From: Psychrobium sp. MM17-31
Lineage (GTDB): Bacteria > Pseudomonadota > Gammaproteobacteria > Enterobacterales > Psychrobiaceae
Length of the DNA: 64,000 bases
Assembly: GCF_022347785.1 (NCBI RefSeq)
Contig: NZ_JAKRGA010000004.1
Location: 62,001-126,000 of the forward strand
Direction of reading: 5' to 3'
Shown here: one piece after another, positions 20,304 to 28,598 of the stretch
Numbering within the stretch: the first letter of the stretch is position 1
Layout of the letters: each line of letters starts with the position of its first letter
Program-made: the position numbers and the translations under genes
The notes under the pieces: model-generated
The model's input: only the letters and a program-made list of their open reading frames with translations
The model's database searches: none
What the model was told of the DNA's origin: nothing

Positions 20304-20966
20304 ATGACCATTGATGCAATAGTAAAAAATCCACAGGGCGCAGCCGATGCCGTGGTGATTTGGTTACACGGTTTAGGCGATTCAGGCGCTGGTTTTAGCG
20401 AAGTCGTGCCAGTACTAAAGCTAGATAGCGACCACAAGATTAAATTCATCTTCCCTAATGCCCCAGAGCAAGCGGTAACCATCAACAATGGTTTTGTGAT
20501 GCGTTCGTGGTACGACATTAAAACCATGGATTTAGATGGCCGCGCCGATATTCCAACATTAGAGCAAAGCGAGCAGCTTATTGTTGAGCTTATCGAAGAG
20601 CAAATTGCGGCGGGCATTAACCCATCACGCATTATCTTGGCGGGTTTCTCACAAGGCGGCGTGTTGTCGCTATACACGGCACTGCGTCTTAAGCACAAAC
20701 TCGCTGGTGTAGTTGCGTTATCGTGTTACCTTGCCCATAACGACTTGCCGTTTGAAGGGGCACAGGGTGTGAATAAAGACACGCCAATCTTTAGCTCGCA
20801 CGGCGAGCAAGATTCTGTAGTGCCATTTGCAGCAGGTAAAGATGCAGCGCAGCGTTTATCAGCGGCGAATTTCGATGTGACTTTCTCGCAGTATCCAATG
20901 GAACACAGTGTGTGTATTTCGCAACTGGAAAAACTTGGACGCTGGATTACTGAAAAACTTAGTTAA
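20304..20966 (+). CDS. Carboxylesterase / acyl-protein thioesterase-like alpha/beta hydrolase
   Basis: A 220-residue cytoplasmic hydrolase of the phospholipase/carboxylesterase (Abhydrolase_2) family. The start has the family motif VIWLHGLGDSGAGF (oxyanion region); the nucleophile is in AGFSQGGVLS, the Asp in HGEQDSVVPF and the His in PMEHSVC. SWYDI in the first half is also typical. The ATG immediately follows the cyaY stop, so it is probably translated from the cyaY transcript; the link to iron-sulfur chemistry is not evident and may be only positional. The natural substrate is unknown. Confidence 0.9.
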   Translation: MTIDAIVKNPQGAADAVVIWLHGLGDSGAGFSEVVPVLKLDSDHKIKFIFPNAPEQAVTINNGFVMRSWYDIKTMDLDGRADIPTLEQSEQLIVELIEEQIAAGINPSRIILAGFSQGGVLSLYTALRLKHKLAGVVALSCYLAHNDLPFEGAQGVNKDTPIFSSHGEQDSVVPFAAGKDAAQRLSAANFDVTFSQYPMEHSVCISQLEKLGRWITEKLS

Positions 20967-21032
20967 TGTGCCCAGGTGTTTAAGATAGGAACCATCCGCT
21001 ATTTATCGCTTTAAATGATTCATTGACCAATA

Positions 21033-21234
21033 GAAAAATCAGGGATGATTTTTCAGTATTTGCCGCAGGGATGCGGATCAAATACGGTATTGAACAGGCA
21101 ATTAATTATTTAAAATTAGGCGATAAATCTGCGGCAGCCCTTCTTTTGGTTACTTTTCTTTGGCTGTTGAAAGAAAAGTAACTGATGTGCCTCATACGAT
21201 GTTAAAAGGATCGTAGTATCTATTAGGCACATCA
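21033..21234. repeat. Compound hairpin repeat region
   Basis: The 290 bp between the esterase and the glycosidase hold four consecutive inverted repeats: GAAAAATCA/TGATTTTTC (21033-21054); a nested hairpin TATTTG-CCGC/GCGG-CAAATA (21057-21084); GTTACTTTTCTTT/AAAGAAAAGTAAC (21149-21182); and TGATGTGCCT/AGGCACATCA (21183-21234). The first two share a loop AGGGATG. No coding frame is convincing. This looks like a dispersed extragenic repeat and may also act as a transcription stop or RNA-stabilising element. Confidence 0.6.
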
Positions 21235-21256
21235 TTCGGTGTGATAAATTTATTAT

Positions 21257-24148
21257 TTAGTTTACAGGCATCACCCTAACCCCAAATAAATCTACCTTAT
21301 TCACTGGCCCTTTGATTCCACCTGAACCGGCGTAGCTGTGATTGTTCTTTAAATAACTCATATTAAAGAAATCGCTTAGCTCTATGCTGTATTCACCAGC
21401 TTTTAAATTAACTAATACAGGCGTTGAATAGGCTTTAGCTGCTTCATTGTGAGGCATTTGTACCACGCCTGTTTTTACGACTGTTCCTTGCTTGTCACGC
21501 ACCGTTAGCCATTTCACGCCAGCGGTAATGCCGGTGTTAATTTGATGCTGCATGTTGTGATATTGCATCGACAACGCATATTTCCCTGCACTTTTTACTG
21601 AGAAGTCGATAGCGAGTTTATCTGCTGGCGCTCCCCAGTTTATGGCCGTGCCATTGCTTGGTGTAAATAACTCACCTTGATTTTGACACTGCACAGGGGA
21701 ATGATGGGATACATTACCTGATGATTTAAAGGTGGCGCTGATGCTGTAACAGGCCTGATTCATCGCGCTTTTTTCCGACCATACAAGGTTTTGTTGTGAC
21801 TGCGCTAATTTACCGTTGCGATAGATTTGGTAATGGACTTGTCCTGACTCATCGTTGTTGGCGATGGTTATATTGTTGAGGCCATCTTTTACAGCAAGTG
21901 TAAATTCAGGTGTTTTAGGCGCGAAGCTCAACGGATCTTTCGGGCCTGTTTTGGCGTCAACTAACATTAACCTATTAGATGATGCACCCGCCGCGATAAG
22001 TGATACCTCAATGGCATTTTCGGCAGTCAGATTACTATCCGTGATAGTCTCTTTCGTGAATTCTTTACCGTTTAGCATAAGTTTACCAACTTGGTAGATA
22101 CCACGTGCTTGTTCATCAAATGGAGGTAGCTTGAGACTTAGGTTAATCTTTTTACCGTGCCATGTAAGGTTGCGCAATGCGATATCAGTTTGTTGTTGGA
22201 AAAACGCCTTGTGTAGATGGGTGGTTAGCATAGGCGCGATGACTAAGCCATCGCGGCTGCTTTCGATACCAAATAGCGATTCTATTACCATATTCAGATA
22301 GCCAGCCACCGACCACAATTGGCGTTTCGAGTTGATCGCAGGGCCAGACAGGGCTGGATTTTCTTTCTCAAGCCACATGGCTTGCGCCGAGAGCCATTCG
22401 AGGTTTTCCATGTTGGATAAATTCAGTGCCGCACCGCGGATCAGGGTGTCATAGGCGCTGTTGGCTACGGCGGCGTTATTACCGATTTTCGCCGCTTTAA
22501 GGCCATAAGCAGTAACGAATGGCCAGATGGCGCGATTGTGATAAACGCCGATGTCTGGTTGCTGCGGAAAGAGTACTGGTGCACCTAAATTTCCGTGTGG
22601 GTAGCGGTTTAAAATACTCGCAGCTTGTTGCTCGCTCGCAATGCCTGTGATGATGGCGAGTGATTGGCCGAGCCAGTCGAATTTGGCTAGCGGTGTGTTA
22701 TCAAAATGTCCTGCCGTTAGGCTGCTATACATGCCGTAATCGCTAAGCCATAGTTTTTTGTTGATGGCATTTTTAAGTTCTTTTTGCCATTGGGCATAGC
22801 GCTTAGCAAGAACTGGTTTATCAAGCTCAATTGCTAATTCTTTGGCAAGTTTGATGGCTTGGTAATGCCCGGCATTGGTTGAGATAGATTTGCTGGTGGC
22901 CATGGACGAAAGATCGTCTTTGATCCACGGCGCATAGCTTTGTTCGCGCCAATCTAAGAAAGACTGCTCGCCATTGTAGAGGCCAGTTGTTTTATCAAAG
23001 GCTACCTGGCGGTCGATTTCTATGGTGTTGCTTAGTGCTTTGAATGCGGTCGCTGCGAATTCTTGGCGGGCGTTACCCGTATGGTTGTTCAGCGCAGATT
23101 CTGCGCCAAATGCCCATGACACACGGTCGGTACTGATCGGCCAGCTGCCACCACTGCCTGTATCTTGAATAATCTGTAGGCCGTCGTCGCTGCCTGCGAT
23201 AACCTCTGCTTTAGGTACGCTGTTGCGATAAGGCGAGAGTTTAAAATTAAGAGAATTGGTAACGCGTTGCGGATCTAATAATCCCAAGCTTAAATGGGCT
23301 GAATAGGCGAGATCGCGGGTCCAAACGTAATTCCATTTCTCACCTGTCTCGAAACACTGACAAGCGATAGCGTTGCCGTGGTTGTAATTGTTATCGCGAA
23401 TGACGTCGACGCTATCGAGTTTCATTTCATCGACAGCTAGCGCAAATAGTGCATCAAAGGCGAGGTTACCTGTGCGGCTATAGGGAAGATTTTCGTCTTC
23501 GCGATAGACTGAGAAAGAGGGTACGGGATCGCGTAATATCGCTGTGGTTTCCTGTACGTATTCTTTAAGTTCGCCGACGTTCTTGCTTGAAAAAGTGACA
23601 GTTTCAGTTTGATTGTCGAAGGTTTTAAAGCTGAGCTGTTGTGTCTCACCCTGATGAGGCGCGATATCCGCAGGATAGACGTGGTCGGTTTTAGCAATAG
23701 TGAGCTTAAATGGTTGCTCATTGGTGTCTAAGGTCAGCTGATATTGTCCCGGCGTGGTCACCATTAAAAAAGATTTTCCAGCGGCTTTATCACCACTCAC
23801 CGAATAACTTGCTTGCTTGTCTAGTACATCGAGAGTAGTGTCGCTCTCTGCTTGCACTACAAATTCTTGCGACCAGCTATCGGTGGCAAACTTAAACTCA
23901 AACACACCGTAACTTAGACGCACTTTTGTCGTTAGTACACCTTGGTTATTAATAAGTTTGTCTTTGGTGCCCCAGCCATTAAAGCTACCGCGAATATAGA
24001 GCTGTGGTAGTTGCTGGTGATTAGCTTGTTGTGAAGTCGTTTGTTCGGCATGTTGAGAGCTAACAGCCGTTGTTGAATCACAACCAGTGAGCGCATACGC
24101 TATCGCAGAAGCAATGGCAAGACGTTGAAATGATGGCGACCAATCCAT
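21257..24148 (-). CDS. Lipoprotein six-hairpin glycosidase-like protein (alpha-glucan-acting, putative)
   Basis: A 963-residue exported protein. Signal peptide with lipobox ALTGC (Cys23) followed by Asp24; by the E. coli +2 rule Asp would keep it in the inner membrane, facing the periplasm. Residues about 48-170 form a beta domain (LYIRGSFNGWGTKD, VFEFKFAT) like starch-enzyme N-terminal modules. The central part (about 225-690) looks like an (alpha/alpha)6 hydrolase: YVWTRDLAYSAHLSLG, GGSWPISTDRVSWAFGAESAL, FLDWREQSYAPW and an acid-rich NMENLEWLSAQAMWLEKENP. The C-terminus is beta-rich. The family is uncertain: glucoamylase-like, debranching-like or MGH1-like. No other sugar genes flank it; it lies between cyaY and cyaA, which adjoin in E. 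coli. Confidence 0.7.
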   Translation of the reverse strand: MDWSPSFQRLAIASAIAYALTGCDSTTAVSSQHAEQTTSQQANHQQLPQLYIRGSFNGWGTKDKLINNQGVLTTKVRLSYGVFEFKFATDSWSQEFVVQAESDTTLDVLDKQASYSVSGDKAAGKSFLMVTTPGQYQLTLDTNEQPFKLTIAKTDHVYPADIAPHQGETQQLSFKTFDNQTETVTFSSKNVGELKEYVQETTAILRDPVPSFSVYREDENLPYSRTGNLAFDALFALAVDEMKLDSVDVIRDNNYNHGNAIACQCFETGEKWNYVWTRDLAYSAHLSLGLLDPQRVTNSLNFKLSPYRNSVPKAEVIAGSDDGLQIIQDTGSGGSWPISTDRVSWAFGAESALNNHTGNARQEFAATAFKALSNTIEIDRQVAFDKTTGLYNGEQSFLDWREQSYAPWIKDDLSSMATSKSISTNAGHYQAIKLAKELAIELDKPVLAKRYAQWQKELKNAINKKLWLSDYGMYSSLTAGHFDNTPLAKFDWLGQSLAIITGIASEQQAASILNRYPHGNLGAPVLFPQQPDIGVYHNRAIWPFVTAYGLKAAKIGNNAAVANSAYDTLIRGAALNLSNMENLEWLSAQAMWLEKENPALSGPAINSKRQLWSVAGYLNMVIESLFGIESSRDGLVIAPMLTTHLHKAFFQQQTDIALRNLTWHGKKINLSLKLPPFDEQARGIYQVGKLMLNGKEFTKETITDSNLTAENAIEVSLIAAGASSNRLMLVDAKTGPKDPLSFAPKTPEFTLAVKDGLNNITIANNDESGQVHYQIYRNGKLAQSQQNLVWSEKSAMNQACYSISATFKSSGNVSHHSPVQCQNQGELFTPSNGTAINWGAPADKLAIDFSVKSAGKYALSMQYHNMQHQINTGITAGVKWLTVRDKQGTVVKTGVVQMPHNEAAKAYSTPVLVNLKAGEYSIELSDFFNMSYLKNNHSYAGSGGIKGPVNKVDLFGVRVMPVN

Positions 24149-24239
24149 ATTGGAAAATCCCTGAATTATTATTATGCAGGTGATAATGCCGAAAACGGGG
24201 CGAGTTTTTAAATGAATACGTATGCGGATAATTCAGTGC

Positions 24240-24273
24240 TTAGCCTCATGTCATTAATGGGACATGAGGCTAA
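24240..24273. terminator. Perfect 13-bp stem-loop after the unknown 121-residue gene
   Basis: TTAGCCTCATGTC (24240-24252) pairs perfectly with GACATGAGGCTAA (24261-24273) around an 8-base loop, immediately beyond the stop at 24278 of a leftward gene. There is no T run on either side, so it may be a non-canonical terminator or an mRNA-protecting hairpin. Confidence 0.45.
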
Positions 24274-24277
24274 AGGA

Positions 24278-24643
24278 TTAATTACCGTAGTACACTGGTA
24301 ATAGATTTACTTCATATCTTTTGGCATATAGCCACCAAGTATCAATATCATCTTTGATAGTATAGAGATGGCAATCTTGCTCGAGGAGAGTTTGGTCTAT
24401 GTAATCCAACACCTTTTCGTCATTTTGTGAAAACTCAAAATCGGGAATTAGTCTAAATGGCAAATGCATGACTTCGACGCCGAAAAAAGTTATTTCAATT
24501 TCTCCGTTATCAATAGAGCCAATTTCACCTGAAAACTTTATTTTTATTTGGCCTGATACATCATGCTTTTCACGCGAGATTGACTCTATATCTGCAAAGC
24601 CTTTTAAAGCTCCAAGATATTTGTTTATTTCCGACTCTCCCAT
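24278..24643 (-). CDS. Unknown 121-residue protein
   Basis: No family recognised. The frame is open from an ATG at 24658 that overlaps the multicopper oxidase stop (TAATG), but the ATG at 24643 has a well-placed GGAG five bases upstream and is the better start (MGESEINKYL). The protein has no signal peptide or membrane helix; it is acidic, starts with a helix, then has a beta-rich middle (SGQIKIKFSGEIG, GEIEITFFGVEV) and ends with an aromatic stretch (DTWWLYAKRY, LLPVYYGN). Cytoplasmic location is inferred. It probably shares the oxidase transcript (14-bp gap). A role in copper or iron handling is only a guess from position. Confidence 0.65.
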   Translation of the reverse strand: MGESEINKYLGALKGFADIESISREKHDVSGQIKIKFSGEIGSIDNGEIEITFFGVEVMHLPFRLIPDFEFSQNDEKVLDYIDQTLLEQDCHLYTIKDDIDTWWLYAKRYEVNLLPVYYGN

Positions 24644-24657
24644 AGTAACTCCGTTCA

Positions 24658-25749
24658 TTATTTTTTCGGAGCTACATGATACAGCGACGTCATTCCCGCA
24701 GAGATATGATCATTGACATGACAGTGATACATCCAGGTTCCTGGGTTATCGACTTTCATATCTAGGGTTTTCATTGATGCTGGTAATAGCTCGACTACAT
24801 CGGTGCGGCGGCCGTTAATCAGACCTGTGTGGCCGTGCCAATGAGGAGTGTGGAGATCTACTTCAGTACCAAGAGCGATTAGATGCCAACGTACTTTGTC
24901 GCCGTCTACCATGTTTAGACCCGGTAAATTAGCGAACAGGTAACCGTTGATCATGTGCATTAGGTTGCCTTCAACAAACTCTTCATCTTCCGCGTCAACA
25001 TCTTTGCCGATGTAGTTTTTAATGTTGTCGTCTAGGAAGTGGCTTTCGTTTTCGTCCATCACTGTGTAGAGATTAACGAACTCGCGATCGATATCTTTTG
25101 GTGTGCCATCTGGGTTAGCCATGCCTTTGGCGGTCACGATAATGGCGCCAACTAAGCCTGAGTTTGAATCGGCAATGCTGTCGACATGCGAGTGGTAAAC
25201 CCAAACGACAGAGCTGTTATCCGCAGGACCTGGTCCTGCTGTTTCTGGCACCTGCCAAGTGTAGGTAAAGGTGGTGCCCGGCATAACTTTGTCGTCGCGT
25301 TTTTGCGATTTGCTAGTGTCGTCGTTAGTTGGTGCACCTTCGTTACTCTTGGTGTAAAACACGCCGTGTGGATGAATGCTGTATGGCAGTGAACCTTTAT
25401 TTTTGAAGACTACCTTGATGGTGTCGCCAACCTCGGCGCGAAATAGCGGGCCGAGCAAGCCAAGGTGCTCTTCGTGAGCTGGGCGTTGCTTGATGGTGCT
25501 AAAAGTGCCATCGGTGTACTCGCGATAGATGGCTTTCTTGTATTTACTGCCGATGGTTTTATTGCTCGTCTCGACAAAGACCTTTTGTGAATCTTTTAAT
25601 GGCATTCCCATCATTAAATTGAAGTGTTTCGGCGCATAGTCCCACTCGATCTCTTCGGCGGCAACATAATAAACACGCTCAACGGCGTGCGCACTCAAGC
25701 TAAGCACGGTTAACGCACCTAGCATGAGTAATTGAATGAATTTAGTCAT
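24658..25749 (-). CDS. Two-domain ceruloplasmin-like multicopper oxidase (periplasmic)
   Basis: A 363-residue exported cupredoxin-type oxidase with signal peptide about 1-22 (cleavage near SAHA). All four His-X-His copper motifs are visible: SIHPHGVFY, WVYHSHVDS, HTPHWHGHT and MYHCHVNDHISAGM; the last supplies type-1 copper ligands (Cys, His, Met) and bridges to the trinuclear site. Only two cupredoxin domains fit in this length, as in small laccases, but the motif context (HTPHWHGHT, SGLVGAIIV) resembles ceruloplasmin/hephaestin repeats. A trimer is expected for such two-domain enzymes. Possible substrates are Fe(II), Cu(I) or phenolics. A Fur-like array upstream favours an iron link. A small unknown gene follows. 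Confidence 0.88.
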   Translation of the reverse strand: MTKFIQLLMLGALTVLSLSAHAVERVYYVAAEEIEWDYAPKHFNLMMGMPLKDSQKVFVETSNKTIGSKYKKAIYREYTDGTFSTIKQRPAHEEHLGLLGPLFRAEVGDTIKVVFKNKGSLPYSIHPHGVFYTKSNEGAPTNDDTSKSQKRDDKVMPGTTFTYTWQVPETAGPGPADNSSVVWVYHSHVDSIADSNSGLVGAIIVTAKGMANPDGTPKDIDREFVNLYTVMDENESHFLDDNIKNYIGKDVDAEDEEFVEGNLMHMINGYLFANLPGLNMVDGDKVRWHLIALGTEVDLHTPHWHGHTGLINGRRTDVVELLPASMKTLDMKVDNPGTWMYHCHVNDHISAGMTSLYHVAPKK

Positions 25750-25789
25750 AGCAAACAGCTTATGTGGTTGGAAAGGCAGTTACTATATC

Positions 25790-25807
25790 AATAATGAGAA
25801 TGAAAAT
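25790..25807. promoter_or_regulatory. Fur-like hexamer array upstream of the multicopper oxidase
   Basis: Three adjoining hexamers, AATAAT-GAGAAT-GAAAAT, each match the Fur unit GATAAT at five of six positions. They lie 41-58 bp upstream of the oxidase start codon, where a promoter would be. An AATAAT/ATTATT inverted repeat brackets the site. Binding by Fur is inferred from the pattern only. Confidence 0.4.
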
Positions 25808-25847
25808 GGCTATTATTTGATTGAAACTTGCGTTAGAGCAATTTGTG

Positions 25848-28259
25848 CTAAAACAACTCTTCGGCTTGACGATCGAATGGTTCGATAATGATGACGCTAT
25901 TTTCAACTTTTATGCGATTAAATTGCGGTAAGTTAAAACTGATATCGAGTTTTTCTTGGCTCTTGTTTTTTTGCTCTTTGGTAAAGGTGTAAAAACGATA
26001 AATTTCTCGCAGCAAATCCATTTCGTTTTGTTGATCTTGCCAGTAGCTGGACAAGTGATTGTTTTCGTCAAGAATGTAGACCTTGATGCCTTCTTTGCGC
26101 TGTTCGAGGAAAAATTGAACATAACCGATACTGGCGTGTTCGTAGATTAAACGTTTGACTTTGCTGGTGGTTGGTTGCTTACTCGGAACTTGAGTAAGCG
26201 CCGTTTGACTGAGGGTCTTATAGAGCTCAACGGCATTGCTAATCGCCTTGTATTCGACCTTTTCTCGATGGAAAAACAGGCCATAAAGCTTGCCGGCAAC
26301 GACTATGGATTTTACTTGGATCCCTTCCTTGCTGGATTTACGTTGAATTTCAAAACACTCACGCAGTAAAAACGATACTTGATCCCGTAATAAAATACTG
26401 TGGCGTTTAGATACGCTCAAAATACTGATTTCTGGTGTACTGCTACTCGAACGAATTAGCGTAAATAGATGACTAAGGAGTTCTAGTATCGCGGTATTAC
26501 CATTAAATACCATAGCATGATGCTCGTTCCAGCTATTGCGATAAGCAAGGTCTATTGACGAAACTAAGCTGCGCTTCTGGCGGCCGATGGAAAAAATATT
26601 GCTAATGAGCCAATCCATCATTTGGGTTTGTCCTTCAAACTCCACTGTTGCGTCATCAAGCATATTTATGATGATAGAAACTTCGTCAATTTGGCTCGAC
26701 TGTACCAAGGCATTTTTAGTCGCGAGTTTATCGCCTGTAAATTGCTCGGCGAGATGAGCGAGTGCGCGATTTACCTTGTAGCTGTATTTGGCGTTATCAC
26801 TGGGTAAGCGCACCTGCGTCGTCGGACTGATAAGTTGGTTGATTGCTGCCCACATCAGCAATTTTATAATGTGGGTGTCTTTGTGAATAATGTAATCTTT
26901 GCCAAATACTGGCGGCTGACTCAGTAGTAGCCAAATACGGTGGCCGCTGTCGTCAATGCCGCGACGCAAGTAAAAGTTGTTATTGGTGTGCTTAACACTG
27001 CGAATGGGCGCTAGTCGGTTGATTTTGGTTTCAGAATGCTGATATGCCGAATAGAGTTTGCGACTAAGAATAGTCAGCTCTTGGGGATACATCGCTTCGT
27101 CGACTTGATGGGATTTAGCTAACTCTTTCATTAATTGGTAGCTTTCTAACAACGCAGAGACTAGCGCTTGATGATGTTGTTGGCTATCAACTGGGCTCCA
27201 GCGAGCTTGTTTGTCTAGATGAGCAATGTGTTCGTCGCTAAACTGCCACTGTGCGACGAGTTCTTTAAGTTGTTGCTGCTGGTAATTTAGCGTTTGGCCT
27301 TGTTTGATAAAACTCAGCGCAGGTGCGCATTTGAGATAAAAACATTCCCTGACTAGTTTTAGTCGCTTGTCATCTCCTAATCGCTGTAAATGGCCACTAA
27401 TGCGATTTAGCAACAATAGGTAGTGATCGCTAAACTGATTAGCAAGCATCAGTTGTTGCCATTCCACCGATAGTAATTGGGTATTGGGAAAATCACTAAA
27501 ATAAGATTCTAACAACAGCGCCTTTAACAGCGATTTCTCAGGGGAATCGATGCCTTTATAAAGCTGCCACATCATGGCACCAAAGTATTCTTGTGCAGGA
27601 ATGCTGGTGGGATGGCCAAGATCAATGGCGCTAATGCTGTTGTCTTGTGGCGACAGATGCCAACGAATTGGCTTGCCCGCGAGGGTGATGGCCGAGCGGT
27701 AGAATTCGTCGAGCAATAACCAATGCTGAGCGCTGCCACTAGATTCTTTGTCAAAGCCCGATTTTATGCCTTGCTCGAACTGATTTTCAGTAACTAAAAA
27801 CAGATGCAGTTCTACACCAATTTGCTTCGCCCATTCCTCAATAAGGTGGCATTTTTTTACTATGTGTTCCCGTGTTTGAGGTGACAGATTGTCACAAAGA
27901 CACAGCCACACATCCCAGTCAGATTTAATACTTTGCCCTAAACTACCAAGGCTTCCTATGGTATACAGCCCACAATAGAGTTCTGTGTTTGGTGCTGTTG
28001 ATAGGGAAATATCGATATTAAAGAAATCTTTGGCGAGCTTTTGTGCGGGTTTAGTGAGTTTAAAGTCAGCAATAGTTCCGCCTGAGAATTCTGCGACATA
28101 ACCGGGAAGACCATCGATATTTTCGTTAATTAACAGTGGAAGTAGGTGAGCGAGCTGGCTATTTTCAACGGATAGTTCTCGAAAAATATGATTGATATGC
28201 AACGTACGTTGCGGGCAGGTGGCCGCAAAGTCTTGTCGTAGTTGATAGTGTTCAATCAT
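25848..28259 (-). CDS. cyaA: Class I adenylate cyclase
   Basis: CyaA makes cyclic AMP from ATP for CRP signalling. The 803-residue protein is a little shorter than E. coli CyaA (848). The nucleotidyltransferase core is at the N-terminal end: GSLGSLGQSIKSDWDVWLCL, with the paired acids SDWDVW, preceded by YTIGSLG. The long C-terminal half, the regulatory region, has family patterns such as SNIFSIGRQKRSLVSS and the closing EYKAISNAVELYKTLS. As in E. coli it is divergent from the hemC group, here with a DUF2914 gene and a repeat element in between. The start at 28259 is uncontested. Confidence 0.95.
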   Translation of the reverse strand: MIEHYQLRQDFAATCPQRTLHINHIFRELSVENSQLAHLLPLLINENIDGLPGYVAEFSGGTIADFKLTKPAQKLAKDFFNIDISLSTAPNTELYCGLYTIGSLGSLGQSIKSDWDVWLCLCDNLSPQTREHIVKKCHLIEEWAKQIGVELHLFLVTENQFEQGIKSGFDKESSGSAQHWLLLDEFYRSAITLAGKPIRWHLSPQDNSISAIDLGHPTSIPAQEYFGAMMWQLYKGIDSPEKSLLKALLLESYFSDFPNTQLLSVEWQQLMLANQFSDHYLLLLNRISGHLQRLGDDKRLKLVRECFYLKCAPALSFIKQGQTLNYQQQQLKELVAQWQFSDEHIAHLDKQARWSPVDSQQHHQALVSALLESYQLMKELAKSHQVDEAMYPQELTILSRKLYSAYQHSETKINRLAPIRSVKHTNNNFYLRRGIDDSGHRIWLLLSQPPVFGKDYIIHKDTHIIKLLMWAAINQLISPTTQVRLPSDNAKYSYKVNRALAHLAEQFTGDKLATKNALVQSSQIDEVSIIINMLDDATVEFEGQTQMMDWLISNIFSIGRQKRSLVSSIDLAYRNSWNEHHAMVFNGNTAILELLSHLFTLIRSSSSTPEISILSVSKRHSILLRDQVSFLLRECFEIQRKSSKEGIQVKSIVVAGKLYGLFFHREKVEYKAISNAVELYKTLSQTALTQVPSKQPTTSKVKRLIYEHASIGYVQFFLEQRKEGIKVYILDENNHLSSYWQDQQNEMDLLREIYRFYTFTKEQKNKSQEKLDISFNLPQFNRIKVENSVIIIEPFDRQAEELF

Positions 28260-28342
28260 TTATTTTTACTCTAATTATTTAGATGGACATTCTAGCGAAA
28301 AAAGGAGCACAAAATCTATCTTGATAAGATTTCGTTTTTATC

Positions 28343-28550
28343 TATACCCGTAGTCGTTGGAGGTGCTTGAAATTATAGTGAGAATAAAAGGTTAGCTACA
28401 AGGCGCGCGATTGAGCAATAGCTGGCTATTGGGATTGAGCGCACAGCTACCGCATCCTGCTCTCGCGAAGTACCTCCGTCCATAGAGGCAACGCAGTAGA
28501 TGGCCTTTTAAGCCACTATAAAACAAGCATCTTCATTGATTATGGGTATA
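28343..28550. repeat. MITE-like element with about 27-48 bp imperfect terminal inverted repeats
   Basis: A 208-bp non-coding segment between cyaA and the DUF2914 gene. The left end, TATACCC...GAGGTGCTTG (28343-28369), is the imperfect complement of the right end CAAGCATCTTC...GGGTATA (28524-28550); pairing continues through TATAGTG/CACTATA and AAAAGG/CCTTTT. An inner hairpin CAATAGC-TG-GCTATTG is present. It has the structure of a non-autonomous mobile element, with ends resembling a repeat widespread in marine gammaproteobacteria. It fills most of this 339-bp gap. Confidence 0.7.
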
Positions 28551-28598
28551 TAGATCCTTTATGATATTGCTTCTCTATTTGCAAAAGGAAGTGTTCCC

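Noticed and set aside
20264-20698. 144-codon leftward frame opposite the esterase gene
   Set aside because: Overlaps cyaY and the esterase antisense; Cys/Ser-rich composition without domain features.
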